Shown: positions 1 through 11,063 of the stretch, one piece after another
Position numbering within the stretch: position 1 is the stretch's first letter
Layout: every line of letters begins with the position of its first letter
DNA from: Emydura subglobosa
Taxonomy: Eukaryota > Chordata > Testudines > Chelidae
NCBI GenBank assembly: GCA_007922225.1
Contig: ML679956.1
Location: 70,486,111 to 70,550,110 of the forward strand
Reading direction: 5' to 3'
Length of the DNA: 64,000 nt
Translations under genes and position numbers: made by a program
Notes under the pieces: model-generated
Told to the model about the DNA's origin: nothing
What the model saw: only the letters and a program-made list of their open reading frames with translations
The model's database searches: none

Positions 1-219
1 TGTTTCCCAGTGGTCTTAGTGGTCAGCTGGCATTTAAATTATACCAGGTTATTAGAATGCCAGGATCCCGATTGTAAAGCCAGGAATGAACATCATTACT
101 GGGCCGGAGCGGATTTAAAATTTGATCCGGAATTGCTGCCAAGTTTGTTTTTTTTTTTGCTGCGGCTTCCATCTTGTGAATCAGACATTTTTACAAAAAT
201 GAATAACACTTGCCAAAAT

Positions 220-408
220 TTATACTTCAGTATTGTTTTTATTTTTTGTGGCTAGCTTTGGTCGTGGAGTTCCCAAGTAACGCTTATATATCAGCGGGCG
301 GGTAATTTCTGGCCAGCAACACGCCAAGACAAGGGCGCCAATGCACCCTACAATAATAACAAAAATGCTGAACCAGAATTTCCGAGGGGCTATCTCCGGT
401 AGCGACAT
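220..408 (-). pseudogene. Small retroviral ORF with one membrane segment, function unknown
   Basis: A 62-residue frame follows the integrase remnant of the retrovirus. It has a clear hydrophobic segment (FWFSIFVIIVGCIGALVLAC, about residues 11-30) and then a basic tail. Its place after pol suggests an env leader or signal-anchor remnant or a small accessory frame. No motif decides between these, and the sequence is too short to call a family. Confidence 0.35.
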
Positions 409-929
409 GCAGGCTGATGATTTGATTTATCTGTAAAGAATCAGGAAATGGTTATGTTATGCAAACAATTTCAATTGTGACCCATGTACCCATTTTAACT
501 TTTTCTTTTTATTAATACGGTATACCAATGGACTTAAACGGTCCACTATTGACCTGTCCACTTGGATTCCAGGGCATGATCCTTCTTGCCCAATTTTAAA
601 TACATTACCTGATCCCCTGTTTCCCACAGGGTGCCATTGGTACTTTTCTGCTGTTGGGTTTTTGTCATCATTTTTTGATGACCTGATTAACTTGGTGCTG
701 CAGGGTGGCTTTGTTTTTTTGCAGGTGCTTTAAGCATTGATAATGGTCAGTGTGGGTTACCTTAAGACCCTCCTTCATTTGCTTCTTAATTTGTTTTGTA
801 TTGATCATTAGCTTTATTGCTTGCCTGAAAAGGATCTGGTATGGTTGTATCTTAGTTTTTAGGCGGTCACTGCTTCGGACTGCTGCCAAAATCAAAGGTA
901 GTTTCTCCGGCCAGTCCTTGCCAGTGTTA

Positions 930-1080
930 TTAACTACGTTTTTTTAGGGCTTTTTGATAGTGCAATTCATTCGCTTCACCTGTCCTGATGACTGCGGTCG
1001 GTAAAGTATGTGGAATTTTTGTGGAATTTCCAAAGCATGCAGCATGAGAGTGAATACCTTCCCCACAAAGGCCCCTCCGT
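930..1080 (-). pseudogene. Retroviral integrase core remnant
   Basis: Read on the minus strand, this short stretch encodes GGAFVGKVFT followed by YRPQSSGQVKRMN, the pattern around the second catalytic Asp and the following helix of retroviral integrases. Where the catalytic Asp is expected, just before NGG, the sequence reads Asn. A stop lies a few codons upstream and another about six codons after the RMN motif. The remnant belongs to the retrovirus and is not functional as read. Confidence 0.7.
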
Positions 1081-1299
1081 TGTTCGAATTAATTACTTCA
1101 GGGGTTCCATACCAACATACCACTTCAGCAAACAGTTTTTTTGCCGTGGTCCTGCACTATTGTTCTGGGTGGGGAACGCTTTTACCCACCCCGAGAAAGA
1201 GTTTATTATTACCAATAAATACCTGTATTCTTTCTTGCTTTGGGGCAGCTTGTTTATGAAGTGCCAGGGCGTTTAAATGCGGTGCCAGGGTCCCAATCG

Positions 1300-1575
1300 T
1301 CACTGGTGCATCATTACCTGTGGGTTCGGGGGTCGTGCCTTATTTTTTGCACACCGTACACAATTTCGGACCCAGGTTTTTACATTATTTTTATACGATT
1401 CCATTTTGCGTCTTGTTTTAGTCTGTTTAAAGTTTTTTTTTACTTTTTTATGCATGAACTGGTGAGCTATATTTACCAGCTCCTGTCTTTTTACTTTTCC
1501 TGGGGTTTGTCCAGGATTTGTTGAGGCATTACCTTTTATTGCCTTTTTTAGCTGGTTTTTGGTTACTGCTGCCAC
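1300..1575 (-). pseudogene. Retroviral integrase N-terminal zinc-binding remnant
   Basis: The 91-residue frame ends in WVRNCVRCAKNKARPPNP, the CxxC half of the HHCC zinc finger found at integrase N-termini; His residues occur about 40 residues earlier. It sits between the RNase H and integrase-core remnants, as expected in pol. Stops and frame breaks separate it from both. Confidence 0.7.
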
Positions 1576-1956
1576 ATTATACTGGCGGGCTATTTTATCT
1601 GCATGGTTGTTCCAAGCGGTTTTTGCCTCTGATCCTTTACCGTGCGTGTTGACATGTTTGATTTTTAAAAGGTCAGGGTTAGCTTTTACCCATGTATGGA
1701 TTCACTTTTATTTGGTTTGGTAGGCAATTTTTTTGCCGTTTGCCCCCTTTTAATTATTTCATTTTGAATTAAACATTCAGTACTGAATTCCTTTTACGCA
1801 AAAGTTACTGTTCGCATAGATGTATGTTTTCCTTGGGGTGCTTTTGTATTGTCTTAGGACCTGGTATATAGCATGGAGTTCAGCATGTTGAGCTGATCCA
1901 TGATCTAGGAATCCTTAGAGGGTTTTTTTCTCCAAGTTGATGGTAGCGTATTTAAT

Positions 1957-2325
1957 TCATTGCTGTCCCTGTATTACCATGGAACTGCCATCTGTTAACC
2001 AGACATGCGCCTCCCTTCCCTTGGCATCTAATTTTGCAAAGGGAAGTGTTTTCACCCGTGCAATCCTTTGCTCCAGAATCACTTCTGGACACTCATGCCT
2101 CTTTCCTTTTTTAATGAGGGCATGGGTGAGCATATCTGGCTTGGATACTGTTTTCGTTGTTACCCCTCGGCTGACCTGTATTAGGGTCCATTGTGCCATA
2201 CGAGTGTTTGAAACTTTTTCCCCCATCAGCTTGCCTGATAGAATATACTTCAGGGGCATATGCATGCTTTGGATAGTGATTGGTGCGCTGCCTGTGAGTG
2301 ACTCGAATGCTTGCATCGCCCACAC
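1957..2325 (-). pseudogene. Retroviral RT connection / RNase H remnant
   Basis: A 122-residue frame contains WLTDGSSMV near its end, the first catalytic strand of retroviral RNase H (DGSS). Before it lies a connection-domain-like stretch starting WAMQAFESL. It is in the expected order between RT and integrase on the minus strand. The remaining RNase H acidic residues fall in broken sequence downstream. Confidence 0.75.
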
Positions 2326-2650
2326 TGCTGCCAGACATTCTCTTTCACAAGGGTCAAAATTGATTTTTGCGCCTTACAGTTTCCTTGACTCATAAGCTAC
2401 AGGTACTAGCTTACCTTTTTTATTATTTTGTAGCAGGGTCGCTGCCATGGCTACTTCATTGGTGGCTAGCCGAATGACGAAGGGCTTTGTTTCATCTGGA
2501 AACCGCAGGGCAGGAGCTAGGAGGGCCTTCTGCTTTAGAATGCTTAAGACGTTCTTCTGCTCCTGTCCCCACTCCCACTGATTTTTTTTTAATAATTTTC
2601 ATAAGGGGAGTGTGATCTTTGCATATTTATATATATGTGGTCACAGGAAG

Positions 2651-3303
2651 TTAAATCCTTCCAACAGTACTCGCAGAGAGTGCACATCTGTGGGAGCTGG
2701 CATCTCTATGAATGCCTTCACTTTTCATTGGTCGACCCATCTTTTTTTCTTCCCTATGACTATGCCCAAGTAGTTTACCTGCTTGTGCTTTTTTCAGGCT
2801 GACATTGAAACCAGTTTTTTGAATCAGCGCCAGAATAGTTTTAGTGAGCTGCTGCACCTTGGTTTCCCTGAAGATTAGGATGTTATCTACGTAGGAGAAG
2901 AGAAAGGGTCTTTTTGAGGGACCCAAGTGATCCACCATATCCACCACATGTTGGTGGGCGATAGCCGGAGCATCTTGGAATCCCTGTGGCAGGCGCTGGA
3001 ATGTGAACTGTTGATCCCGAAAAGTAAATGCAAATCGATCCTGTGAATCTGGGTGCAGAGGTATAGCAAAGAAACAGTTAGCTAAATTAATCATTGAAAA
3101 ATATTTGGATGTTGCCTGTACTCGCTGTATGACTTCGTCATATCAGCCATGATTGGTGCCATGGGTACCGTCCCTTTGTTAATTCTTCGGTAATCAATGG
3201 TCAGGCGCCAGGACTTTTCATCCGCCTTTAAAACCGGCCATATTGGAGAATTAAATGGGGAGTTGGTTTTTTTAACTACTCCCTGTTTCTTTAGATTCTT
3301 CAT
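2651..3303 (-). pseudogene. Retroviral reverse transcriptase remnant
   Basis: Two adjacent frames (3,303-3,091 and 3,094-2,651) cover the RT fingers and palm. The first has NSPIWPVLKAD and LTIDYRRIN; the second has the catalytic-loop region LPQGFQDAP and YVDNILIF. The usual YxDD box reads YVDN, so the second catalytic Asp is lost. A frame break near 3,092 separates the halves. NSPIWPV with TIDYR is closest to class III (ERV-L-like) RTs among the families I know. Confidence 0.85.
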
Positions 3304-3539
3304 GATTTGTGCCAGCTGTTTTTCAGCTCCATTAGGATACCTGTATTGTCTTTGGGAAGGAACCAGTTTACCTACTATCTTAACACATGTATTGATTTTA
3401 CTGCCGTCTGGTTTTTTTTTGTCCAGACCATGGGAAACTTAGCATGCCACTCCTCTGCCTCGGTAGTAGACAGGGCTGCAACACAACCATTTTTTCATTT
3501 TGTGATAATGCAGCTGTAATCCTCCGGTCTCCAGTGCGG

Positions 3540-3800
3540 GGTCAGTCTTTTCAGTTTCCATAACCTACCATGGGCCAAATTAATTACAATGTTATTTTGA
3601 AACAACCAGTCTGTGCCCAGGATGACTTCGTTTGTCATATTGGGTGTTTGAATCAGGCTTCCTTCTGTTTGGAATTCCTGTATGGAGAAGGGAACATTTA
3701 TTTATTTTCATTCAGTGCTTTGATTCCCTTGAAAGGATGTCAAAGCTATGCTTTTACATTTGGTTCCCTTGGTTGGTGTGGTTTTAATTAGTGATACGGT
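3540..3800 (-). pseudogene. Retroviral protease C-terminal remnant
   Basis: On the minus strand, MTNEVILGTDWLFQNNIV (about 3,643-3,590) is the conserved ILGxDWL strand near the end of retroviral aspartic proteases. It lies between gag and RT as expected. The active-site DTGA was not located in the degraded stretch upstream. Confidence 0.6.
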
Positions 3801-3956
3801 GGCCCACATATTGATGAGAGCTAGCGTAGGGGGTTGATCTCCCTGCTGGACATAAATACATGGTCTCCCCTCCTGATTTCAGAGGAGGCGACCAAGGAAC
3901 CTCCATTGTTGCCCCCCACCCACCTTTCCTGGAGGTCCCACGTCCAGCGGGCTCCC

Positions 3957-4787
3957 CTAGTGTTCATTAGTTTTCTCTGGAGGAGGTGGTAGGGGAAGGG
4001 GAGCGCTGGACACTACACCCACATCCGCCACCTCCCACCTTACTCCTTGTAGCCGGATAGCCTCCTGTATTATCTGCTTCATGGGTGCCACGTCCCATTT
4101 ATCTCTGTCTGCTCCATTTTGCATTAGAAGTCTCCATGCCAATTTCCATGCTTCATGGTTAATGTTTCCGCATTTGTCTTCTTTTTCTTTTGTTGGCTTG
4201 GAATTGTTAGAGTTAGAACAAACAGGTAAACCAGGATACAATTTTCTTTCCTTCTGTGGGGCTCCTTCTTTCCCTTTGGGGTGGCCCTGGAATCCCCCTC
4301 TCCGAGGCTTATTGCTCCCTCTTGTTTTACTTTTATTGGAATAAGTTATAACTTCTACTGCTGCAACCATGGGTTCCTTTTTTACCATCACCATTGGGCC
4401 TCCAGGTGAGCTTATTTGTTGTACCATTGCTCTAAGAATGCCTAGATTTGCTGGGGCTCCATCGGCCCATATACCAATTTTAGCCGAGTAATACGAATCT
4501 AATCCAGCTGTGCAGTCTTTTAAGGAGTCTACGGTAAAATTTACCTCGTTTATGTTCACAGCTTGTCCTACCTGTGCCTGTCCAGCCATTATTTGCATCA
4601 GACCCCAGCGGGTCAAATATGCCTCTGGATCCTCGTCTGGCTCTTGTTGAATGGTGAGGGCATTTGAGATTACCTGCCTTCGGCCCATCTGAAGACCCAG
4701 GTTCTGAATAATATCTAAAGCAGATCCATTATTTTTTATTAAGCAGTGTACTATTTCATACACATCAGGGGTAGCACTGGAAAGCAT
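3957..4787 (-). pseudogene. Gag C-terminal part (capsid/nucleocapsid-like)
   Basis: A 276-residue frame lies just downstream of the first gag frame. The middle resembles the capsid C-terminal region (EDPEAYLTRW, a QxxQE-like helix of the major homology region type). The end is basic then Pro-rich (PLPLPPPPEKTNEH). A zinc knuckle is expected near KCGNINHEAW but is not intact. A stop at 4,845 and about 60 bases separate it from the N-terminal gag frame, so one gag gene appears to have been split by mutation. Confidence 0.7.
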
Positions 4788-4844
4788 GACCCGCCGGATT
4801 TCGGCACCCGTCAGATTTTCTCTTTCCCTTAGTGGAAAGATTTT

Positions 4845-5756
4845 TTATACCCATTTAGAGAAATTTTCTCGGTTTAGGGGCCCTGCTATTCTGGATAGGG
4901 CTTCTTTGTCTGCTGCTGATGCCGGGGTGACTGTTTGTGCTACGATAACCCCATCATTGTCAGCAGCCCTAGTTCGGGTTTCCGGGGTTATGACTGCCAC
5001 TGGGTTTGGGGTCTTTGAATCCTCTGAGGGGTCCCCTTCTTCATCTGAGTATGCATATTCATCTTCCCACTCAGAGCGGGCTGCTGTAGGGAACCCGCCT
5101 TCTGTGGCAGTTACAGCCGCAACTTGTCTGGTTACGAAGCCCAGTTTCTGTTTTAAATGTTTAATCAGTGACTTACAGCGGCTGTTGTTAGCAGGGTTTT
5201 TTCCTTGTTTAAGAGTTAGTTTTTTTACTATTCCTTGCAGTGCCTGATTTTTCCTCTTTACTTTCGCTAGGGACTGGATAACATCTTCTAATCTGTTTCT
5301 CTTATTTTTTTTCTCCTGTAAACTCTCTTGGAGTGAGATAATCTGTTTTTGGGCGTTTATGGAAGAGACTTTCCCAAATTCAATATCACGCTTGTGTTGT
5401 CCCAAAACAGTATTTAAGGATTTCACCTTCTCTGTTAATGAGGTGATTATATCCTGGTGGTGTGCAGCATTTGTGTATCCTAAATTACAGGCTTCCCATA
5501 AAAGCCAAATTGCTGCTGCATCCTTTTGTTTTGTTCCAGAGGGGTTATATACTGCCAAATACTGGGTCAGTTTTCCCCCTAAATCTGCTATGGTGTGGAC
5601 ATCTGCTAAAGCTTGCTCTGTCCAGGGACTTGGTCCAAATTTTTGTAATATACTACTGAAAGGAGAAATATTTTTAACAAAGGACAGGGATTGGGGCTTG
5701 GAATTGGGATCGTCCCCGGAGGGTGAGGAATTCTTAGGTTGCTTCTTCCTAAACAT
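4845..5756 (-). pseudogene. Gag N-terminal part with long coiled coil
   Basis: A 303-residue frame starts at an ATG at 5,756, the first ATG after the leader. Residues 1-110 are a globular matrix-like region; about 110-190 form a charged heptad-rich coiled coil (DIITSLTEKVKSLNTVL onward); about 215-250 are very acidic (EWEDEYAYSDEEGDPSED). There is no N-terminal Gly for myristoylation. A coiled coil in N-terminal gag is typical of foamy viruses and unusual for other retroviruses. The frame is long and open for a relic but ends early at 4,845. Confidence 0.75.
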
Positions 5757-5860
5757 CCTGGTTCTCTAGCACGATCCCAAACCTATACCTGTCCCACTAC
5801 AACACCCTCCTCGTGTCTGCTTGACACAAGTGGTGTGGCTTATTATATCTTACACACTTC

Positions 5861-6078
5861 AATAACAATGTTATGGCTACACCGCCCCACAAATGGCAAC
5901 AACAATGTGGCAAACAGCCCCACAAATGGAAAAATAATATACAGCTATAATGCCCTGTATGTGGCAAGGCAATAACAGTGTTGTGGCTACAATGCCCCAC
6001 AAATGGCAACAGCAATGTGGTGAACCATCCACAAATGGAAAAAATAATATACAGCTATAATGCCCTGTATGTGGCAAG
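5861..6078. repeat. Tandem duplication, two copies of about 110 bp
   Basis: Two adjacent copies (5,861-5,970 and 5,971-6,078) share the motifs CCCCACAAATGGCAACA, AATATACAGCTATAATGCC and CTGTATGTGGCAAG in order. They lie in the retroviral leader between the LTR end and the gag start. Confidence 0.9.
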
Positions 6079-6154
6079 TATTCTCTTAATTAATAATTAC
6101 ACGTGTGCACACCGAATTCAGTAATAATCACTGCATATACCAATCTCCCCCTTT

Positions 6155-6175
6155 CGCAATTCTCCACCAAAATGT
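6155..6175 (-). promoter_or_regulatory. Candidate primer-binding site of the retrovirus
   Basis: On the minus strand the U5-like sequence ends in AAGTATAACA and is soon followed by TGGTGGAGAATTGCG. A TGG start just after CA is the form of a tRNA primer site. I could not match it to a particular tRNA, so this is position-based. Confidence 0.35.
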
Positions 6176-7270
6176 TATACTTAGAAATAAAGAGCAGGAT
6201 CTTATTCAGGGGATAAGGCAATATGCTGCGTTTATTATGAATACAGAAAAGAGAAGCATTTTTAAAAATCAAACAAATGCCTAAAGCACTCTTATTCACA
6301 CATCCACCCACACACACACACAAAGTTCTGCAGGAGAGATATACTTACCAGTCCCTTGTTGCTCGTACTGAATTACTGGCCAGGTAATTCAGGCACGAGA
6401 TTGGAGCCAGGCTCTGTCGGTCGCGACACGATGCTCCATAGGGAAAGCAGAACGAGTCCAAAGTTCAGATTTCTTTTTTTTTACTTTTATAATAATCCAT
6501 CCCCATTCGGGTCTATGGATTTGTTATGTCAGATGGTCTTTTTGTTTGATGTAATCATTAATGACATTTGATGCTGCAGGGGTGACAACTTTTCCATCAT
6601 TTTTGCATTCCTGTTTTACACCTTATTACCTTATTTTGTTTCTGTTTTGGGGTTGTAAACTCCCCCGTTTTCCGGGGTTCCTTATCTTGATCTTTGGCCA
6701 TGTGGGTCATAAAGGTTCTTAAAACAAAAGCATTTTATCTTTTTTCCCTTCTACCTTTGAGGCTGAAGTCATTGCCTTAGTGATTGCTTTCTTGCCATCT
6801 TATCTTAACATTTAAACCACATTCATTTTTTATTTATACTTACTAAAAATCATTACATTTTTATTCCATTTCACTAATACCATTTTGTTTTTGCCTTATT
6901 TACCAACTTAATATATTTTATATTTATACCAATTTTACTAACACCATTTTACTAAAAAGGAATACATATGTAGAAATTTTAAATCTTGTTTGTCCCCTCA
7001 TTGATTTACACAACCACATTTCTGATACGCATTTGGGCCTGTTACCCAGCACTTGTAAATTACCACACAATCAGGTTTCAAGAGGTTTCCAAACATTTAC
7101 TTGAAGTAACAAACAGCAGGGTTTTAATATATTATGAATGTTAAATTGCAGAATGTTTAGGCAGGATGTCCTTACTTCAGTTAATTATCATAGTGGAGCC
7201 TGGGGTGGCATGAACAAACAATTAGTATGTCCCTTATCTATATTGCCTAGTTGTTCTATTTTTCAGTGTA
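6176..7270 (-). repeat. 5' LTR of the retrovirus (outer boundary uncertain)
   Basis: Minus-strand control signals are in LTR order: TATAAAAG at 6,484-6,491, AATAAA near 6,231-6,236 and a CA end near 6,176 before the candidate primer site. A good splice donor (CTG|GTAAGTATA, about 6,345) lies between the TATA and AATAAA signals. The U3 5' end is not defined; the T-rich region up to about 7,270 is assigned to it only by position. Confidence 0.55.
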
Positions 7271-7282
7271 AAAATTAACCCT

Positions 7283-8365
7283 TGTGTGATACGACCCGTG
7301 CCCAGGGTAGCCACCTGATAATGCCAAGGTCAGGGCAGGCTGCAAAAGGAGAGCAGATTCTCCTCACGCTTGTGGGTGACACTAAAGCCCGGCTTCCCAA
7401 CCAGCCACGAACTGCTTCTGATTACCCCACGCTGGATATCACGAAGCCAGTCCACAAATGCCCACAGCCCCCTTCACTGCATTTCAGCTCCAGGCTCCCA
7501 AATCAGCACCCAGGTCCAGCAAAGAGACCAGTTACTCAAACTCTCTGCTCTTTGCCAAAAAGGTTCCCTCTGACCCCAAAGGGTCAGCCACAGCACCAGT
7601 TCAATATAAGTTTGGATCTTACCTAAAATACCACGCTGTAAGCCAATCCTTTAGTATCTAAACTAAAGGTTTATTGTAAAAGAAAGAAATAAACCATGAG
7701 AGAAATGTTAAAGGGTTAAAGTAAATCACAGATCTACAAATGATTAAAAGTCCATACACTTCAGGTTTCTGGAAGAAATGTGGATTTGCAGGCTTGTATA
7801 GTTTCCTCTGGTTCACATCCAGTACCTGGATGGGTCTAAGTCCTTCGGTTCAGTTGCAAGATGAGTTGGTCCAGAGATAGGTGTGTGTCTGCAGACTGGA
7901 CAGGAACAAAGACCAAGATGGATCCTGTGGTTTGATCTTATAAACCCCCTCCCCCGGCCATGCGGCCTGTGGGCAGTCACAAGACCCAAAATGGAGTCCA
8001 TAGTCACATGGACCAATCCTGGTGACTCCTCCAGTGTGCCTGGGGTCCATAGTCACATGGGACAGTCCTGATGCTTCATCAGGTAGGCTGCCTGCAATGG
8101 AGTCCAGAGTCACGTAAGCAGGTTCTGATGACTCAGTGGTGATTCTGGCCTCTCCCTCAGGGCCCCTTGCACCTGGGAATGCCTTAATGGGCCATTATGC
8201 AGGCCATTGTTCTGCAGCCTTCCTATCTGGGGTGTTGCCCAGGCAGCACAATTTGAAATACAGATATCTCAAATACATCTATAACTTCCATTTCACATGT
8301 TACACATGGACATAAGTATTATTATCTTACGTAGCATATTATAACCTTCCTAACAGTACCTGACA
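7283..8365 (-). repeat. LTR-like interspersed repeat, minus orientation
   Basis: The segment starts TGTGATACGACCCG and ends near CTTCCTAACA. A minus-strand AATAAA within TTTTACAATAAACC (about 7,670) suggests the LTR polyadenylation signal. It contains repeated blocks with CATAGTCACATGG (about 7,998 and 8,048). No target-site duplication was found, so the ends are approximate. Confidence 0.5.
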
Positions 8366-8389
8366 TGGCCTATCCCACATGGATTATTA

Positions 8390-8950
8390 TGATTCTGCCA
8401 TGCTGATGTCACCCAATATACTAAATGCCCCCCCACTCAAGCCAGCCCGCATGACACCTTGAGTCTTATTTTGTGTTATCCAGGGTTCAGGCCTGCTTTG
8501 GTTCAGATCTGTATCACAGTATTATAGTGCAGGGGTCTGCTGGGGCCTACAAAAATGTGACCATGGCCCAAATGTAATCTCACTCCCTATCCTTCCCATG
8601 GAGTACAAAAGAGATGGTAACAAAGCCCCCAGACTCAAGGGCCTCCAAAATGGAACATGGCCATACATTGGAAGGGGCGGTACTGGGGGGAGGGAGCACT
8701 ACCGGTATAATTAAGCCTACCAAAAAGAAGGAGGGGGAAAGGGAGCTTTATCGGCGTATGGAGCTATAGTTAGGGGGGAATGAAACTATACTGGTGTATA
8801 GAGCTACGGTTACGGGAAAAGAAGCCTGACTGGTGTGAAGGGTTATGATTTTATGCTTGCTTGTTTAGCCCCAATAAACATCGCATTGCCTGCACTTTGG
8901 ACTCTGGCCTGCTGCTTTCTGTCTGTGAACATGACTGGGAATTGAGATGT
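8390..8950 (+). repeat. LTR-like repeat, plus orientation
   Basis: The stretch ends with GCCCCAATAAACATCGC (AATAAA near 8,873) and a GC-richer tail, like an LTR R-U5 region. Upstream it has repeated blocks GGAGCTATAG and AGAGCTACGG. Boundaries and family are not known. Confidence 0.4.
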
Positions 8951-9310
8951 GGCAGGAGAGCCTTAACAGTATTCTTCACTTATCGTCTCTGGATTGGCAA
9001 AGAATAAAGATCATACCAGCAATGTCACACCCTACTCTGAAACCTCTCAGTGACTCTCTGTCCAAGCGTTATAATGCACTCATCACTGAGGTATCCAAGT
9101 GTCTCTCAGAAAGAAATCTGACACAGTGTTGTAGAAGCTGATTGAGGATTCTTGTCAGTGTTTTACCATGAACAGATAGATGGGAGATCCCTTGATAATT
9201 TCCACACCCTAATGCATCATCCTTTGTATTATATAGAGGGAACAGAATTGCATGTTTTGTATCACTTGGAGCAGACTCAAATTTCCAACTGGATACAAAC
9301 AGCTGTTGAA
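8950..9310 (-). mobile_element. Fragment of an APE-type LINE reverse transcriptase
   Basis: On the minus strand a short stretch (about 9,240-9,130) encodes CGNYQGISHLSVHGKTLTRI, the CDNYRGISLLSIAGKIL motif of the LINE family also present at 36,950-40,850. The rest is too decayed to read. It is a second, independent copy of that family in the window. Confidence 0.55.
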
Positions 9311-11063
9311 GACTGTGGATAAGTGCTGTTTAGCCACAATTATTATTATTAAATCATTTATTATATTCCTATTGTTATGCATTAGGTGATTATGGTGGGT
9401 GGAAAAGGAAATCAGATGATTTGGATTAGATTATATTAGCCCTCCTGATGGAGGATGTTCAGAAATTATTTGTCATCAAAGTTTGCAAATCTGGGGTCTG
9501 GGTAGTGTGGAAGAAACAAGGCTTCACTCTACATTGTTAGTTGAGGCTCATCAGAGATCTGAGACTCTTATTATTATGAAACACAAGTATATGAAAGGGG
9601 AGAGCCACTGACAGAGTTGACTCTGGTCAGTAAAGGGTCTCCGCCCTCAGGCAGATTTTAACATATATTTATAACAGTGTTAGAATTACAGCTTCATTCT
9701 TCTTATCATTAGTCAAGGTTACAGACATAAGCAAACTGCAATACCAGCATTTTTTCAGTTCAGACAGTTACATTTTTCAGCACTTTCTCACTCTCTGTTT
9801 TACCCCTTCCCTTTACCCATAAGACATACTTTTCTTGACCAAAGTTTAAGGCCTAAGCATTTTACTTCAACAGTAGATTTCCAGTTATTTCCAGTTGACC
9901 AGATAGCTGCAAAATGATCAAACCTGTTTCCTTCCCCTCCCCCACCATTTACACCTGGCAAGGTGGTTGGTTGCTATTGTTATTCTTGCCTACGTTACTT
10001 CTGATTATGACAGAATTCAGCATCCTGTTGATTGAGTGGAGTATTTCATCTTGATTGTATGATGCCAATGCTCTGTCCTATGTAATACACTGGATAAGAA
10101 CTGAGAAAAAGAACAAAGGGACTGATCCAGTGCCCACTGAAGGCAATGGGAGTCTAAAACAAAATTGACAATTTCCTCCTCCTTCTCTCATTTTTATCCC
10201 TATTTTCATCCTCTTCACCTTCACTACTGTTTCCAACTCTGAGGTCTCTCTTTTGTTAGACTACCATCTACCTGTCTATACCTTTCCTTTTTCTAAATCC
10301 TGTTACTTTATTTAAAATCTTTCCTTCTTTTGCTAGGAATTCACGAAGCTTCTGAATAAACATAGGAAAAGACTCACACTGCTTCCCTAAGGTCACCAGA
10401 GTCCTTAGTGCCTATTTAGCCACAGAGAAACTCTGGTAGTTGTAGGAATACATTGCAGGTCACTAACTCAGCGGTCTCAAACAAGCAGTCACATAGTTCT
10501 GGTCAGAGTGGAAAAATGTACCATTAATGTCACACTTCACAGGACTTACGTTTCTGACTACTTCCTCCATTTAGGTGAGATCAGCTGATTTGAAGATCTC
10601 TCTCACCAATGTTGTCTTAGTGGGCTCTATTCTTCTCTTTCCCTGATCTGTCAGGAAAATTTAATCCATGTTGTTTAGAGGCTCAGAGATCAGAGTATGT
10701 GCCTGGTCACTCACCATTCCCCAACCCTCTTCTCAGTCAGTGAAGCTGTCTGAAACACCAAACAGAGCCCAGCCGAGTATCCAATCTGTAATCTCTATAC
10801 TTCTTGTAGTAACCAGAGAGATCCTAAGACATGAGGCCTGGTATGAGGCCGAAGGCCTGAACTAAAATAGTCAGACCCTGCTGATATAAAACAAAGTCAG
10901 GTTGTGAGCAAAAGTCAGGTCCTGTTACAAAACATGCCTACTAGCAAGTTCACAGAACCTGGCACAAACAGGGCTGGTATTGCAAAAACACAAACATTCC
11001 TAAGAAGTGCTAAGCACAGGACATGCACTTAATCACATTCCAGAAGGATGCCAGAACACCCCG
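9311..11063. other. Intergenic DNA, no gene seen
   Basis: AT-rich sequence with no open frame of interest. Short low-complexity stretches (ATT repeats near 9,340) are present. The last 250 bases, up to the solo LTR, look like repeat sequence but have no second copy in the window, so I leave them unassigned. Confidence 0.5.

Larger units (their letters stand above)
1..7270 (-). mobile_element. Degraded endogenous retrovirus (class III-like), truncated by the window edge
   Basis: On the minus strand, from high to low coordinates, there is an LTR, a leader with a tandem duplication, gag in two pieces, a protease end, reverse transcriptase, RNase H and integrase remnants. Frames are broken many times. 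The RT motif NSPIWPV followed by TIDYRRIN, and the DGSS motif in RNase H, resemble ERV-L-type (class III) elements. The gag N-terminal half has a long coiled coil, as foamy-virus gags do. The env end and 3' LTR would lie left of position 1. It lies downstream of the channel gene in the same orientation. Confidence 0.85.
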
